In this document: piece after piece, positions 1-12,452 of the stretch
Layout: each line of letters starts with the position of its first letter
Numbering within the stretch: the stretch's first letter is position 1
Source: Prostheceraeus crozeri
Taxonomy: Eukaryota > Platyhelminthes > Polycladida > Euryleptidae
Length of the DNA: 64,000 nucleotides
Direction: 5' to 3'
Assembly (NCBI GenBank): GCA_907163375.1
Contig: CAJQUW010003451.1
Location: 1 to 64,000, forward strand
Made by a program: the position numbers and the translations under genes
The notes under the pieces: model-generated
Told to the model about the DNA's origin: nothing
Seen by the model: the letters and a program-made list of their open reading frames with translations, nothing else
The model's database searches: none

Positions 1-1282
1 TATTTTCATGGTTTTGTATCGATTGCGTTGATGAGGACATGTTCCAGTCCAGATTCCTTCAAAAATAATGCGATACAAACACTATTTAACAGATCACAAA
101 AATTGACTGGTGACCCCTTGTCTTTTATCTCTATGCACTGATGATGGTGGGTTTTGGGTCGACCTTGGGGAAGTGATACAAAACTTTCTGTTTTTCTTTT
201 TATGCTGAATGGTTTTCTATTTATGCTGAATATATACAGATCAAGTTACAAAAATTAATATTTTGATTTGAATCTAAGGAGAGCTACAGGATAAGAGGAT
301 AAAGTTCTGATATTTTTGTGAAATACTGAAATACTATATTTTATCAAATCCTCACAGAATGCTCACTTAGATTGTCGGATACAAAATAGTGCAATGGCAT
401 TGCAAACTTCACTTCCTGAAATTTCATAATCCATCTCATAAGATATCCATTTTCCATTGAAAATCATTGTATGAGGCAGGACAAAAATGTTCACAATCTT
501 TATTGTGTTGAATTCGTTGCATGAATAAGTTCAGGGACATTTACTCGTCTGTAGTCTTTGCAATCAGTTTCTGTTGCTCAGAAATTAAAGAATACAAGCA
601 TGTTATTCACAGATGTTTATCGAACGAAGACAATTCGTCAACTGAGTGTTTCAAAGGGTTTATGTTTCGATATTGATTGAGACCTTTCTTACTCCTGAAG
701 AAGATCGTTTGAGACTCATCGGGTGATTTCACTGTAACTATTAAATTCAGCCGCTGTGAAATGTTTTAATTATTCCACCAAAGAAATCGTATTTTGGTTT
801 TGAAGACTATTATAACGACGATTAAGAATCGAACTCGTATCTTGATGTGCATTGACAAAAAATCGATGGAGTGAAATGGATAGAGCAATCTTGAGTTGAT
901 CGTCGGTGTAAATGAAATCGTTAATTGTTCTTTCTTTATGGATCCAACAGTGGTTTTTCTTCAACAGAAAGCAATGAAATGCAGTGGATGAGTCTTCAAA
1001 TGTACTGTCATTGTCATTCATTCTTATACACAAACACAGCATTTGTTTAGCATCTTCGCTGTCTTCACAAACACATCGCTGTTGATTTGAAATATACTAC
1101 AACGCTCGCAGAGTAAGAATGGCACGCATGCAATGCAGTAGTTTCTGCATGAATGACATCGATTCAAATAATCAGCCTCATTTCGTATCGAAGCGTCAAA
1201 GATATCTGATCAGAGCTCATTCCAGATGCTAGTTATAGATTTCCATGCTTGATTGAATAGATAGCTATGTACTCTGCAACGT
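1..1282. other. AT-rich intergenic sequence
   Basis: I see no gene, splice pattern or repeat shared with the rest of the window. The short minus-strand open frame at 770-1042 has no recognisable domain and ordinary AT-rich composition. Confidence 0.4.
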
Positions 1283-1525
1283 CGATTGCGCCTTCTCGAC
1301 CACGTTGCTCGCCCCAACCCGCCTAGTCAGCAAGAAAAGCTGTAGAAGCATCTGCTCGCCGCCAGCCACATGGTTGGAGTCGCCCGCGCGGCCGAGCGCG
1401 GCTTACATGGATTTCCCAAGTGCAAGACGCCCTCCCGCTTCCCGACCTTCTTGTCCGTGCCCACGACCGCCAGGCCTCTCGCGATCTGGTCGCCACGATC
1501 ACTTGAGCTGGTCAAGCGCATCCAA
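1283..1525 (+). pseudogene. LINE reverse transcriptase C-terminal tail (fragment)
   Basis: A GC-rich island in AT-rich DNA encodes the C-terminal tail found after the reverse transcriptase of many APE-type non-LTR retrotransposons. Around 1283-1342 one frame reads RLRLLDHVAR, matching the family's 'LRWLGHVxRM' block. From about 1327 a second frame reads through the Gly/Arg block to TWISQVQDAL and AHDRQASRDLVATIT, ending in TGA; this is the usual 'W.xQVxxDL...AxDRxxWRxLV' ending. The two blocks are in different frames and a TAG lies at 1324, so the coding sequence is broken. Only the 3' end is present, as expected of a 5'-truncated LINE copy. The compositional contrast suggests a recent insertion. 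The family (CR1, L2, I or other) cannot be fixed from the tail. Confidence 0.6.
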
Positions 1526-1787
1526 GTAAGTACAAGTAAGTACTCTGCATCATTCTTATATTGACAAATGCAAAAATCATGCGCTTTCTTTACACTATTG
1601 TTTATTTTTGTCTGTATTCATGTACGTGCTTAATTTCTAAGCAATTCTAGAGCATCACAGTCATGTCTTAAATACAAGTTGGAATGTTCCTTATTCAGAT
1701 GTAATGAGACACTAGGTCCAATCTGCACATTGTAGTGCATTCGAGACTAGGCCTAATGTACACATGATGACGCATGCATAATCTGAA

Positions 1788-2233
1788 ATCACTAGGTGAC
1801 ATGCCACGCGTAATTACGGAACACCTGAAACATCCGTGGTTAAGGACATTCTATTCTTCTATACGCGCGTACATACGCGCTGCACTAAGTGTCAGAAATC
1901 ACTTGATCTGATGCTGTTAAAACATGGGAAACGCGCGGACGAGCGTTTGTAGTTTGCGCGTCGTCTACGGTTGTCTGCGCTGCCGCTTGAACCGCGGATG
2001 AACCGCTAAGCATGTTCTGTCTTCCTTGAGCATGAAATTGAGGTCCTATCACATTGTTTAGCCTCTGATACATGCACACACATGAGACGCAATGTCTATA
2101 TAACAGGACTGCCAACTATACTAACTTACATGTATATATTAGATGTTGCAGCAATGTCCCGCATAGCCACGGATGCTTGGGGTCATGTGTAGGCTAATTA
2201 CGCGTGATTGAGCGTGGCATGTCACCTAGTGAT
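1788..2233. mobile_element. MITE-like element inside R1
   Basis: The ends are inverted copies of ATCACTAGGTGACATGCCAC, extended by a less exact block containing CGCGTAATTA and CATCCGTGG. Length is about 446 bp and there is no transposase. The same element is at 29452-29895 in R1 copy B. A target duplication beyond AT is not visible, so the superfamily is unknown. Confidence 0.55.
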
Positions 2234-3938
2234 GGCATCATCACAGAGTTGGAAGTGGGTCAACGAAACGTGACCCATGACCCACCCGACCCACGGCATA
2301 TGTGACCCACGACCCACCTGACCCACCGACTTTTCACGGAAACATGACCCACGAACCATCCGACCCCCCACATCTTTGACCCACCTCACCCACCTAGGCC
2401 ACATGCTGCAAGGGTGAATGATGTGAGTGCAATTTCCGTTTCTGGCACTATCCTTAGTTTCATTTTCATTCAAGATTTCAGCTCTATCTAGATAGAGGCC
2501 TCGTAGTATCAAAATTATTGTTAAATTTGTTATGAAGATTCAAGTGTATCAGATTTCTTGTCACATGACAAATATACTTCCAACCTCATCAAAATTATCT
2601 TATAATCAAAGTTCATGTACCACAAATGCCTAAAGTTCTAATAAAATTTAAACGATTCTGTTTCTTGTTATAACTCTTGACTATCCTTTTTAGTGCTACC
2701 TATTTAAATCGTAGAGAGATGATTAGTTAAGTTGAGGGCCCTACAGACCAAATTTCAAATGTTACATTTCTTAATCAAATGAAGTAAAAAAATAAGATTG
2801 CAGTAGGCCTAAATCATTTATTCGTGCATTTATTATGTTAGATACTATATGTGCGGAAATTATCCCACAAAATTCGTCAAACTAATATTTTGTTGCTTCT
2901 CATGGCAATCGATTCAAATTTCATTTACTTCCGCTAATGTTAGATTTAAGTAGAAGGTTGTATATTTGATGTGAGAATGACTTTCATTGAAAAGCAAATG
3001 GAGTAAGCATGCGTAACGCGTGAATATTATTATAATATTATTATCATTCAAGCTTGCAATACATGAACTGATATATTTGAGTGGCGCTACATGTACGAGT
3101 ACCTTGTGATAACAATCACTAGTGACATCATGTAAATATTCCTATTTTAATTGATAACAAATCAAATATCAAAACGAAACTTTTTATTGATACGAAGTGT
3201 CAAAAAATATCTCCCCACAGAGCTCTGCCGTAATAATTCTGTGTGAAAGGGATAAGTCTATATTTAATGACCGTCGCATGAATTATTCTTATTTCAGATT
3301 ATCATGTATCGAATGAGCAATGAGATGCATGGAACATGTATGATGCGAAAGTAGATTGAACTGCTAAATGCTTTAGATGTGAAGCATGTATATTATGAAA
3401 GATATTTTGATCAATTACATATTTCGAAAATATTTAGGTTCTGATCAATCTTTACCGGAAATATACCATTTTAATCTCTACCAGAGGATATTTTCTACGA
3501 AAGACCAACAAAATCAAACGAAGCAAACAAAACGAAGGCCAGTTGGCATTTCAAGAAAATTTTCAAGATGAATAAAACCTCTGAATACCTGACTTCTTCA
3601 GTGTGTCTCTGAAGTCAAGGTCACACATCATTGGGTATCGTCAGACATAGCGACAGAGAATCCAGCATACACAATTGTACTCAAACAACTTCTCTCCACC
3701 AACCAACATCTCTCAGTAGACAGCAGCAATTGTTTTCGAGCCTTTCATTTGTGTGAATTCCACCCCCTATCGAAACTGTATGAGGCACGTGAAAGTCAAT
3801 AGTGTTGCATATTTTGACTGTGTGTATCCATCACCCCTTTCAGTGACACTGACTCAATACGAATAAATGGAGTTTACTGTATTTGAGATTGTCAAATCTA
3901 TCATGGGTCAAACTGGTTGGAAGTGGGTCAACGAAGTC

Positions 3939-4283
3939 TGACCCACGACCCACCTGACCCACGGCATATGTGACCCACCTGACCCACGGCATATGTGACC
4001 CACCTGACTCACCTGACCCACGGCATATGTGATCCACGGCGTATGTGACCCACGGCGTATGTGATCCACTTGACCCACGGCATATGTGACCCACGACCCA
4101 CCTGACTCACGGCATATGTGAACCACTACCCACAGCATATGTGACCCACGACCCACCTGACCCACGGCGTATGTGACCCACGACCCACCTGACTCACCTG
4201 ACCCACGGCATGTGATCCACGACCCACCTGACCCATGGCATATGTGACCCACGACCAACCTGACCCACGGCATATGTGACCCC
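3939..4283. repeat. GACCCAC minisatellite
   Basis: Degenerate tandem repeat built from GACCCACCTGACCCACGG and CATATGTGACCCAC blocks, roughly 20-27 bp per unit. Shorter versions occur at about 2265-2400, 29935-30060 and 42055-42115. It produces overlapping open frames on the minus strand (repeated HMPWVRWV-like text) that are artefacts. The blocks begin with GTTGGAAGTGGGTC, and at 42105-42128 end in its approximate inverse, so the minisatellite may sit between short inverted ends. Confidence 0.75.
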
Positions 4284-4285
4284 CC

Positions 4286-4453
4286 AGTGAAAAAGCCGAA
4301 GTCGGCCAGACTTTGGCACCGAATTCCTGCCGACTTTGGCAGTGGGAAAGAGAGCGGAAGTCCAGCCAAAGTTGGCATGCCGACTTCCAGCCAAAAAAAA
4401 ATACCGCCAACATACTACTTGATTCTGTTTTATCAAGTAGTATGTTGACGGTT
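4286..4453. mobile_element. hAT-like terminal fragment with hairpin
   Basis: Begins CAGTGAAAAAGCCGAAGTCG, closely related to the inverse of the sequence ending at 29348 (CAGTGTGAAAGCCAAAGTCG when read inward). A start of CAGTG is typical of hAT-type MITEs. At 4402-4452 a near-perfect hairpin (arm core CAACATACTACTTGAT) ends the recognisable part. No transposase. Confidence 0.4.
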
Positions 4454-4479
4454 ATCATTATTCAATATCGGGATATAAA

Positions 4480-5945
4480 AACACCTTTTTTAACACCATC
4501 TAAATATTATATTATAATGCCCACAAATCAGCATACTCATCATCCGGTAATTCTGACAAGAAGCGACTGTTTCTTCTCGCACAGAGCCATATTCTTTGTT
4601 TTTTGATCCGCATAGGAAGAGGTAGCTGGATCAAGTCTCCCTCGTCATCTCGTGTGAATTTTCCAGGGAATCCACATCTTCCACAATCCTGTAAAAAATT
4701 ATGACATAATGAAATATAACATATACCTACGGCACAGAAATTGTGGTACCTATCAGATATAGAATTTGATGACTGCAGAAAAATAGACATAGATGTTTAA
4801 ACCAAAGTTTCATGTCTTTCTCTGTAGATTTGTGTACTACAATCTGTATGCCACGTAGTGTAAACCCAACTAAAAAATCTATCAATTGAAAATAGTCGTA
4901 GCAGATAATTGAAGAAAATTGATGTTTTAAATGATAAAAAACATCATTTCTGTGTATAAGCAATATTTGTCAATATTATTGTAACAATCAGTTCATCAAT
5001 TGACAAATATAACAAGTTAAATAAATATACAAATACTTCTTTGTCACCGCCCATAATCATAATAAAATTATCAGTGTGCTCTAGTTTTAAATATCAAATC
5101 ATATTTTTATTCTATGAATGCAAGTTGCTAAGTATTCAGGATCTTTATCGCCCTACTATTGCATATTTCGGTGCAATACATTTTTTGACAACAAATAGAA
5201 CTTATAAGATTGTGATATATTTCGCGTTTCTTTCTGAGTCACACACAATATAAATGCGATAACAATATAATGATGCCTACCAGCATGCTTTAGCCAATCC
5301 TATTGATATGACAATTACATGAAAACGATGTCAATAACCACCAGACTTCAGGCCACATGGGAAAGGCTGTCATTTTTATCACGACACATTCAACTATGAA
5401 AAATTGAAGAGAACTTAAATCTTTAATTATTTTAAAAATGATCAATTGAAAATTTTGAATAGAGCTTGAAGTTTGAACTGATAATCAATTAATCATAACA
5501 ACTAGGTCCATAGATCTATACATATTTTTTAAATTGCGACTTTATGGTTTACAATTCAAGTAAATTTTAATCATTCACAATACATTTGTTGTTTTACAAT
5601 TAATTATAATGATATAATGATTAATAATTAATATGAGCTTAAAATAAAATAATATATATAAAAATGTGTAATAATTAATTAATGTATAATATAATGAGAA
5701 TAATATGAAAAAATTAAATACGCCTTGGCTTATGTATTAGCCTACACATTGATTGTCAAAAATTCTTCATTATGATTTCTCGGCATGTTATGCTAACTTT
5801 CCATGCAGTAAATTCATTGCCTGGAGGCTGGTTTTATAACGCAAACGGAGGCCTATCATACAAAAAGATGTGATATTTGACTAATCGACCTTTAACTCAT
5901 TAAGGAAAGGCAAATGATTATTATTATAAGCTTATCAATTGATTA
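4480..5945. other. AT-rich sequence without recognised features
   Basis: Very AT-rich, with no credible exon, RNA gene or repeat shared within the window. The short open frames look like chance. Confidence 0.35.
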
Positions 5946-5948
5946 TTA

Positions 5949-6650
5949 GTCCGGGTGCTACTGACACTTTCTTCCTAAATTCGCGCACAAAGGACTTAAT
6001 AGCATGGATTTGTAAATCTTGAAACGCTGAATACAAAAATCAAATTCTTGAGTGTCACAGCCAGTCGCTTTCGATTAAAGGCAAGGTTAAAGGATTCCCA
6101 TTGGAATCCAATTCTAAAATTCAAGAATTATCTATGGATTGTGAAATACCTGGCAATTTTCGTACATTTTCTTTTGCAAAAAAGAAACTATTTATCAGAA
6201 TGCCATGAAATTTGAAACATGATTGAGTTCATAACATCAACTTCGATATAAAAGTTGAATTGAGTCACATGATTCTGTATTTTATGTCTCAGATACTCTA
6301 CAAAATGAGTAAATTTCATGCTTTGATTTAATTTTGGTAATTTTACTCATTTTGTAGAGTAGGCTATCTCAGACATAAAATGCTGAATCATGTGACTCAC
6401 TTCAACTTTTATATCGAAGTTGATGTTATGAACTCAATCATGTTTCAAATTTCAAGGCATTCTGATAAATAGTTTCTTTTCTGCAAAAGAAAATGTACGA
6501 AAATTGCCAGGTATTTCACAATCCGTAGATATTTCTTGAATTTTAGAATTGGATTCCAATGGGAATCCTTTAACCTTGCCTCTAATCGAAAGCGACTGGC
6601 TGTGACACTCAAGAATTTGATTTTTGTATTCAGCGTTTCAAGATCCACAA
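5949..6650. mobile_element. Foldback MITE, long palindrome 1
   Basis: Positions 6010-6650 form a near-perfect inverted repeat: arms of about 300 bp around a short AT-rich centre near 6330. The left arm has a further 60 bp (5949-6009, starting near GTCCGGGTGCTACTGACAC) with no partner on the right, so the right tip is lost. A half copy containing the left tip, left arm and centre is at 52529-52934, which shows that the tip belongs to the element. There is no coding capacity. Confidence 0.7.
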
Positions 6651-6837
6651 CTTTGTTATTATTGTTCCGTTCTTCCAAAAATATATGCATGCAAATCTCT
6701 ATGAAATTCTGCTCAATGCCTTACGTCACAAAAGATAATTTCATGTGCATTCTTTTAAAACTGCATTATTATGTTTCTCTATGATCTTGCTATCAATCAT
6801 TCATTCGCAACAGATTGAGCCACAGCGCTTCAGAGAA

Positions 6838-7322
6838 TTTCGCTTCATTCTATCATTTTATTTAGCAAATTGCAATTTTAAAGACCATGCCATCGGTGGT
6901 TTAGATATAAAAGCACACATGCTAAAATGAATCAGTTATCAAAAAGAAATTTTGTCCAATAGAAAGCTAAGAAGTTACAAATGCAAAAACAATTATACAG
7001 ACGCAATCTACTATTTAACAATTAAGACCTGTCAGTAGCGGCAGTGAGTACAGATTAATGACCACAGACCGAAGGAATAACACTCGCATCGCAGAATCTC
7101 TACTCATTGCCGCTGCTGACAGGTCTTAATTGTTAAATAGTACACAATGTCAGTATCATTGTTTTTACGTTTGTAACTTCTTAGCTTTCTATTGGACAAA
7201 ATTTCTTTTTGAAAAATGATTGATTTTGACATGTGGGCTTTTATACTAAAACCACTGATGAAGAAGACATTGTCATTGAAATTGAAATTTGATAAATAAA
7301 ATGATAGAATGAAGCGAAGTGC
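6838..7322. mobile_element. Foldback element, palindrome 2
   Basis: Inverted repeat with arms of about 210 bp centred near 7080, starting at TTCGCTTCATTCTATC and ending with its inverse. The outer arms have drifted and carry small indels, while the inner blocks (for example GACCTGTCAG/CTGACAGGTC and TTCTTAGCTTTCTATTGGAC) are nearly exact. It is not related to palindrome 1 by eye. No open frame of note. Confidence 0.6.
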
Positions 7323-7818
7323 TCATAACCATTCATTATTTGTTAATAAACATTTTTAGAAAACTGAGTGAGTGATGCTATCCACTTGAATTATAATAAA
7401 TGAAAACTATCCGCGTTTATTGGCCACGCTTGCTCTATTCAAGCATCAAGGAATGACAAGTACAAATTGTATCTTTCACAGAAAGACGCATGTCTCAATA
7501 GAGAGGGCAAAACGTGGTCAAGGTACTTAGATAGCTTTCATTATTACGCTTAGGTTGACAGACCATCGTTAGATACGTACTGGGAAATGCTTAATTACAT
7601 TTAAATTCTACTTTTCTATGCGAGTGCGTATTGTTTGTCGCAATAAAATTGATTTCATAAATTTTTTTGAACTCAGCTGTTTTTAAAAAATTATATAATT
7701 TATTGAAAGTATTTATTGTCTATGTCTCAGCCGCGCATTGTCTATCGCACATTGTCATCTTTTGCATAGCAATTTGATATATCGTTTATTTAATTTCATT
7801 GTTTCTAATCTGAAATGC
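7323..7818. other. Intergenic sequence
   Basis: Nothing recognised between the palindrome and the Sola-like element. Confidence 0.3.
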
Positions 7819-8212
7819 AATAGGTTGATTCTCCGCTAAGCGGTGCACTTTTAAAATATTTTTGTCGCTGTCGGTTTTCTATGTATCGATTCCCACCAAG
7901 TTGACGTTTGATGTGACTCACGTGATGACAAGGTCATGGTTTTGGCGTATAATACAAGTCAACTGCTGTAGTGAAACATTCTGGACACAGCAATCGACAA
8001 CAGAAAGTGAGTTCACTCTTTTCTTGTTAAATAAGCATGTCGCCAACTAATGTAGTTACGTTTAGCAGTCTGTAGGGAACACATTTTCTAATCAATCTGA
8101 ACACTTTTACCTTTTTGACTGAGTAATTGATGCATCGTATTGGATATTAATTCGATTTGTGTACAATGATAATAACGGCATTAATGATATGTCGCCGCAT
8201 TTTATATAGTCA

Positions 8213-8590
8213 TGTATTTTCCGTAACGATATTCATAAATATGAGTACAGAAAGACAGATATACCAAAATGTTATGATCTGAAAGTTTATAAAGAAGGCG
8301 ACATGCACAATACGTTTGTCATGTTTGTTTTAGATGATGATAATATGGTTAACCAACTATATGCCTATCTATTTAAGGGTTTCGTATTTGTTAATTTCAA
8401 AATGTATTATCCGTAACGCATGTTAGAATTTCCGTACATCAAAAAAGGTTAATGAAATTTTGTGTACTATTTGTGTCTGTGGAATACTTCGAGAGATGAT
8501 TCATAATCTTTTGTCATAACTACTGCAACTTTACATGCAGCCATATTTGACCATGTTTGTATTTTCCGTAACGTTACGGAAAATACATAT
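8213..8590. promoter_or_regulatory. Left subterminal TTCCGTAACG repeats
   Basis: Copies of the core CCGTAACG occur at 8221, 8411 and 8566. The last forms a 28-bp palindrome (8560-8587) with its inverse CGTTACGG at the centre. They mirror the right-end set, so they are probably transposase-binding repeats of the Sola-like element. Confidence 0.5.
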
Positions 8591-9371
8591 ATAAAGGATA
8601 GTGCAGGATATTATTCATAGGCAAGAATTAAAGTTTGTTGGCATAATATATCATCTTTAGATATACTTCAAACAAATATCGGCTGCATATAAGTTGAATA
8701 TGTTTATTAAAAGGGACAATTTCCTTCTTATTGGCAGTAAAACGCAATTTAAGCTTACATGTAAGTTTGTTCAAATAGACGTACGTTCCTAAAGTTGAGT
8801 CTACATGTAGGCTATTTCTATATTTGATTTCTTATCGGATTCGTGGTTAATAACGTATTTCGTACGAGTAATAAAAGAGTATAAATATACAGAAATATGC
8901 GCCTAAATTTAGTTTTATGCATTTTCGAATCAAAAATTTGATTTACTCATTTATGCAAAAAATTGCAAATGCATAAAATCCGGGCCCTGATGCTGAAATA
9001 CATATCGTGAATTTTATTTAAGTTAACAGTCAGCGATTAACAGTTGATTGTGGATCATTTTAATCTATACTGCAGCTCATGATTAAGAATTGATAGAGAT
9101 CGAGGGTTACATGTTAAATGTGCAATCGTATTCCTCGTATGCTTATATTAATCATAATGTAAAATATAAACTCGAAAAAAATAGTTTATTAGTACATGTA
9201 TATCCGCTCGTGTTGTCATTATTCGAAAAAATATGGTTATTAACCTGTCATGCATGTTTTAGTACAATACTTCTCACAGTATCACACCGTTTATGTATGC
9301 ATACCGGAAACATATGCTTACCGTGTACAGACTGTACACGTACACAATAATTTGTTTTCTTTCAGATTGAA

Positions 9372-11629
9372 ATGCCGTTAACCAATGCCGAGCGGCAGAG
9401 ACGATTCCGCGAGAGGAGGAAAAATGATCCACAATGGCGTCGAAGCGAATCATCGAGAAAGAAGAAATATTATGTCTTAGTGTCTGAATTGAATGCGAGA
9501 GATGCAAGAAGTCGGCGCAGGTTAGTTCGCGAACAGGTGAGGAACTTTCGGCGAAACAAGCGTAAAGAAGAAGAAATAGAAGAAATACAGGAAAACGTTA
9601 CGACGAGAACAACGAATATTGAATCTCAGAGAAAAATAACGAAGAAAAGAGTCATGCGCATCGCTTGAAGAGGAAAAGGGAAGTAAGATGCTTAGAGAAA
9701 CAACTTCAAGCCCAAAGCAGAATAGCAAAACGGTATCAGAAGAGATATGAAAGATTGAAGAGCAAAATTGAGCCTAATGGAACTACGGACATACATGTAC
9801 CCTCGCTTGCGACTCCCGTAGCTCCATCTTCCCCCAGATCTTCCATATATGCAACTCTGAGACAGGCCCGTGGTTCACCATCCAAACTCGACCCCAGTAC
9901 ACGGAGAAATATTGTTTTCCAACGTTCTTTCTGCGAAGAACTGAGTCCTGATATGCTCTGTAACAAACCTGATTCCCAAAAGCGTATTACTTCAATTATA
10001 CAGAAATATCGTTGCCGACGTTCAGCAGCGAGAATGATGAAATCGTCCAGGAATCGTTTGGTAAAGCGAATTAATACGTTCAAACGTTGTTGTATCAAAC
10101 GTGGATCTCTTATTGTTCGAAACTCAGTCATTGAATTCTTTGAGAGAGATGACGTTTCTCGTACTTGTCCAGGGAAACGAGATTGCATGAAAGACAAAGG
10201 AATGAAAGTCCAGAAACGGTACCTGAAGGATTATTTAATCAAGGATTATTTAGTCGATCCAGATGAATATGTTAGAAACTTTACTAAAGAAGAAACGACG
10301 CAGCATTTATCTCAATTGCCCATTAACACAGATATATCGCTCTCGCATTGGTCAAGAGTACAACAAGAAGATGGAAAGAAAAGGATTAAACTTATCACTG
10401 AAACATTACCGGTCACTGAATTTAGGAATCAGTTCGTGTGTGAGGATAAATCTTTCCGTGAGCATGTCAAATGTGTCATGAATCAACAGCATGAACAACG
10501 CGAATTGAAGAAAAATCTAGGGACCCACGAAGCCTTGGTGTTGATGGACTTCTCCGAAAACTATAAGTGTGTCTCAGCGGATGAGATTCAATCAGCGTAT
10601 TGGAGTCAAGCTCAAGTGACGTTACATCCTGTCATCATATATTGGAAGAACGAAGATCATGAACTACAACAAAAGAGTTACATAATTGTATGCGATACCC
10701 TGCAACACAATGTAACTGCTGTGTATTCCTTCTTGAAACGTATAATTACTGAGATCCAGCAGTGTTCTTCGAACACCATCAAGAATGTCATATACTGGAC
10801 AGATGGACCTACCAGTCAGTATAAGAATAAAGCCATCTTCTCCATCATTGATCGTCCGTCATTCGGACTTGTTTGGAGTCAGCGCTTCATGGAACTCCTG
10901 TGCAACCTCACACGGCAAGGGCCCACACGATGGTGTAGGAGGCTGCGTTAAACGAATCGTCGACGATGCTGTTAAGCACAACAAGGTCACGGTTCAATCG
11001 GCAGAAGAGTTTTACCATTACATGAAGTCCCAAGCAAGTAAAATCTCCTTCATTTGGATTATTGATTCAGAGTTCAAAAACAATGAAGAAGACATACAAG
11101 CCTTCAAATGTGCCGTTCCAGTCCCAAGCACAATGAAAATTCACAATGTTATTCCGGGTCCATTTAAAGGAGCTATCCTGTCAAGGCAACTGTCATGTTG
11201 TTGCAAAATTTGTATCCAACTCCTTGGAAACTGCGATCGGGTAATCAAGACTAAAGAACATGCGTTTACAATCCATAACCTACAACCAACAGCCACCAAA
11301 GAATTCAATTGCAACGATCTTCTTCTGATAAATGCCGACGATGATAACAGCGAGTTTTATCTATTCCAATTAAACGAAACCTTAATCGCCCATAAAAGAT
11401 CTGTTTGCCCAACATACGGACCCTGTTCCCGAAGGGTGAGACGATCCTTCAAGGCCATTATTTAGATCTACTGGAAGGTGCCGGTACTTATTATACCATT
11501 CTTCCAGAAAAAGTTTTCCTGTCCCCTCGATGTGTAATCTACATTATTCGCAATTTTTGGTATTCTAAGCGTGACTCAGTAATCGAATTCTACAATGACA
11601 TCCATAGGTACTTTCGCGTAAGATCATAA
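9372..11629 (+). pseudogene. Sola-like transposase (frameshifted)
   Basis: The gene starts at an ATG eight bases after a good splice acceptor (TTTCTTTCAG at about 9356-9365), so a 5' noncoding exon is possible. The N-terminus reads NAERQRRFRERR and continues as a basic, coiled-coil-like region. The central part has LVLMDFSENYKC and, about 80 residues on, VIYWTDGPTSQYKNK, followed by CATSHGKGPHDGVGG. This order (DF.ENY, DG..SQ.KN, ATSHGKG.DG.GG) is shared by a family of uncharacterised invertebrate transposase-like proteins, and the Asp residues are the likely catalytic ones. The reading frame changes about three times (near 9640, 10850 and 11420), giving four overlapping open frames instead of one of about 740 residues. 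The changes are single-base and could be mutation or assembly error. Nothing else in the element is coding. Confidence 0.6.
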
Positions 11630-11922
11630 CTCATTTGCATGTTCTCATTAGTCATTTTAGTTATTAGCGAGTATAGATAGTTGCGATTTTGAATATATTC
11701 TACAGTTATAGAGAATATAACTTGAATATATACTATAGTTATTTGCAAATAATAATATTTGTTTTGATTTTGACTTTTGGTAGTTGGGTTTGATATCGCC
11801 TTTTCGGTAATCAACTAATCGCTGATTCAAATCGATTTCATAATGACAGTAAACGTTATAGAAAAAGACATCCAGACTTTTCTATTCTCCTAAATGATCA
11901 CTGTGAACTTCTTAGTGAAATT

Positions 11923-12452
11923 CGTTACGGAAAATACCATCATTCTCTATATTTCTATGATAATATACAATCGCAATTTTCTCAGAACGCTAATTAAATC
12001 AACAAAAGAAAATATATAGACAACTATTTGAAATATTACATCAGTTTAGCAAGATTTGTACTTCAATTTCATATAGTGAAGACATCGTTACGGAAAATTT
12101 ATATAATGATTTTTAATGAAATAATCATAGATGTAGGCCTATATATATATTTATATACGTCAGGTATTTCTGATGTGGTAATATGGATGTTTGTTTAAAG
12201 GTATAATGTCGCAGTTCTAAAGACTATTGTTGTTTATTGATCATTATGTGCTAAACCTTATAATGAAATTCGTTACGGAAAATACAATCATTATATAAGT
12301 AATACATTTCTAATAATAGATAACCACATTTTATTCAAAATACAACTTAAATTATCAAAAAAGTATATATACAACAATTTGAAATAGTACATATTAGTGC
12401 AGTAAGATATGTGCTTCAATTTCATAGTAAAGATATCGTTATGGAAAATACA
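11923..12452. promoter_or_regulatory. Right subterminal CGTTACGGAA repeats
   Basis: CGTTACGGAAAATAC at 11923 and 12271, a shortened copy at 12086 and a one-base variant (CGTTATGG) at 12437. The spacing is about 165-185 bp, matching a larger diverged repeat unit of similar period. Inverse of the left-end set. Confidence 0.5.

Larger units (their letters stand above)
1690..4285. repeat. Composite repeat R1, copy A
   Basis: About 2.6 kb of noncoding sequence that recurs elsewhere. Its first 1.57 kb (1690-3260) matches 29346-30920, and its later part (3291 to about 4000) matches 41481 to about 42125. It holds a TIR-bounded inner element (1788-2233), a short GACCCAC-rich stretch (about 2246-2400) and a longer GACCCAC minisatellite (3939-4283). 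No coding region is credible: the open frames are translations of the minisatellite. Confidence 0.7.

Noticed and set aside
1885-2115. 76-codon minus-strand frame conserved in both R1 copies (also 29547-29777)
   Set aside because: Conservation follows from recent duplication of the whole repeat; the frame shows no domain and differences fall at all codon positions.
3840-4458. Overlapping minus-strand proteins rich in HMPWVRWV repeats
   Set aside because: Direct translation of the GACCCAC minisatellite in several frames; no start context or domain.
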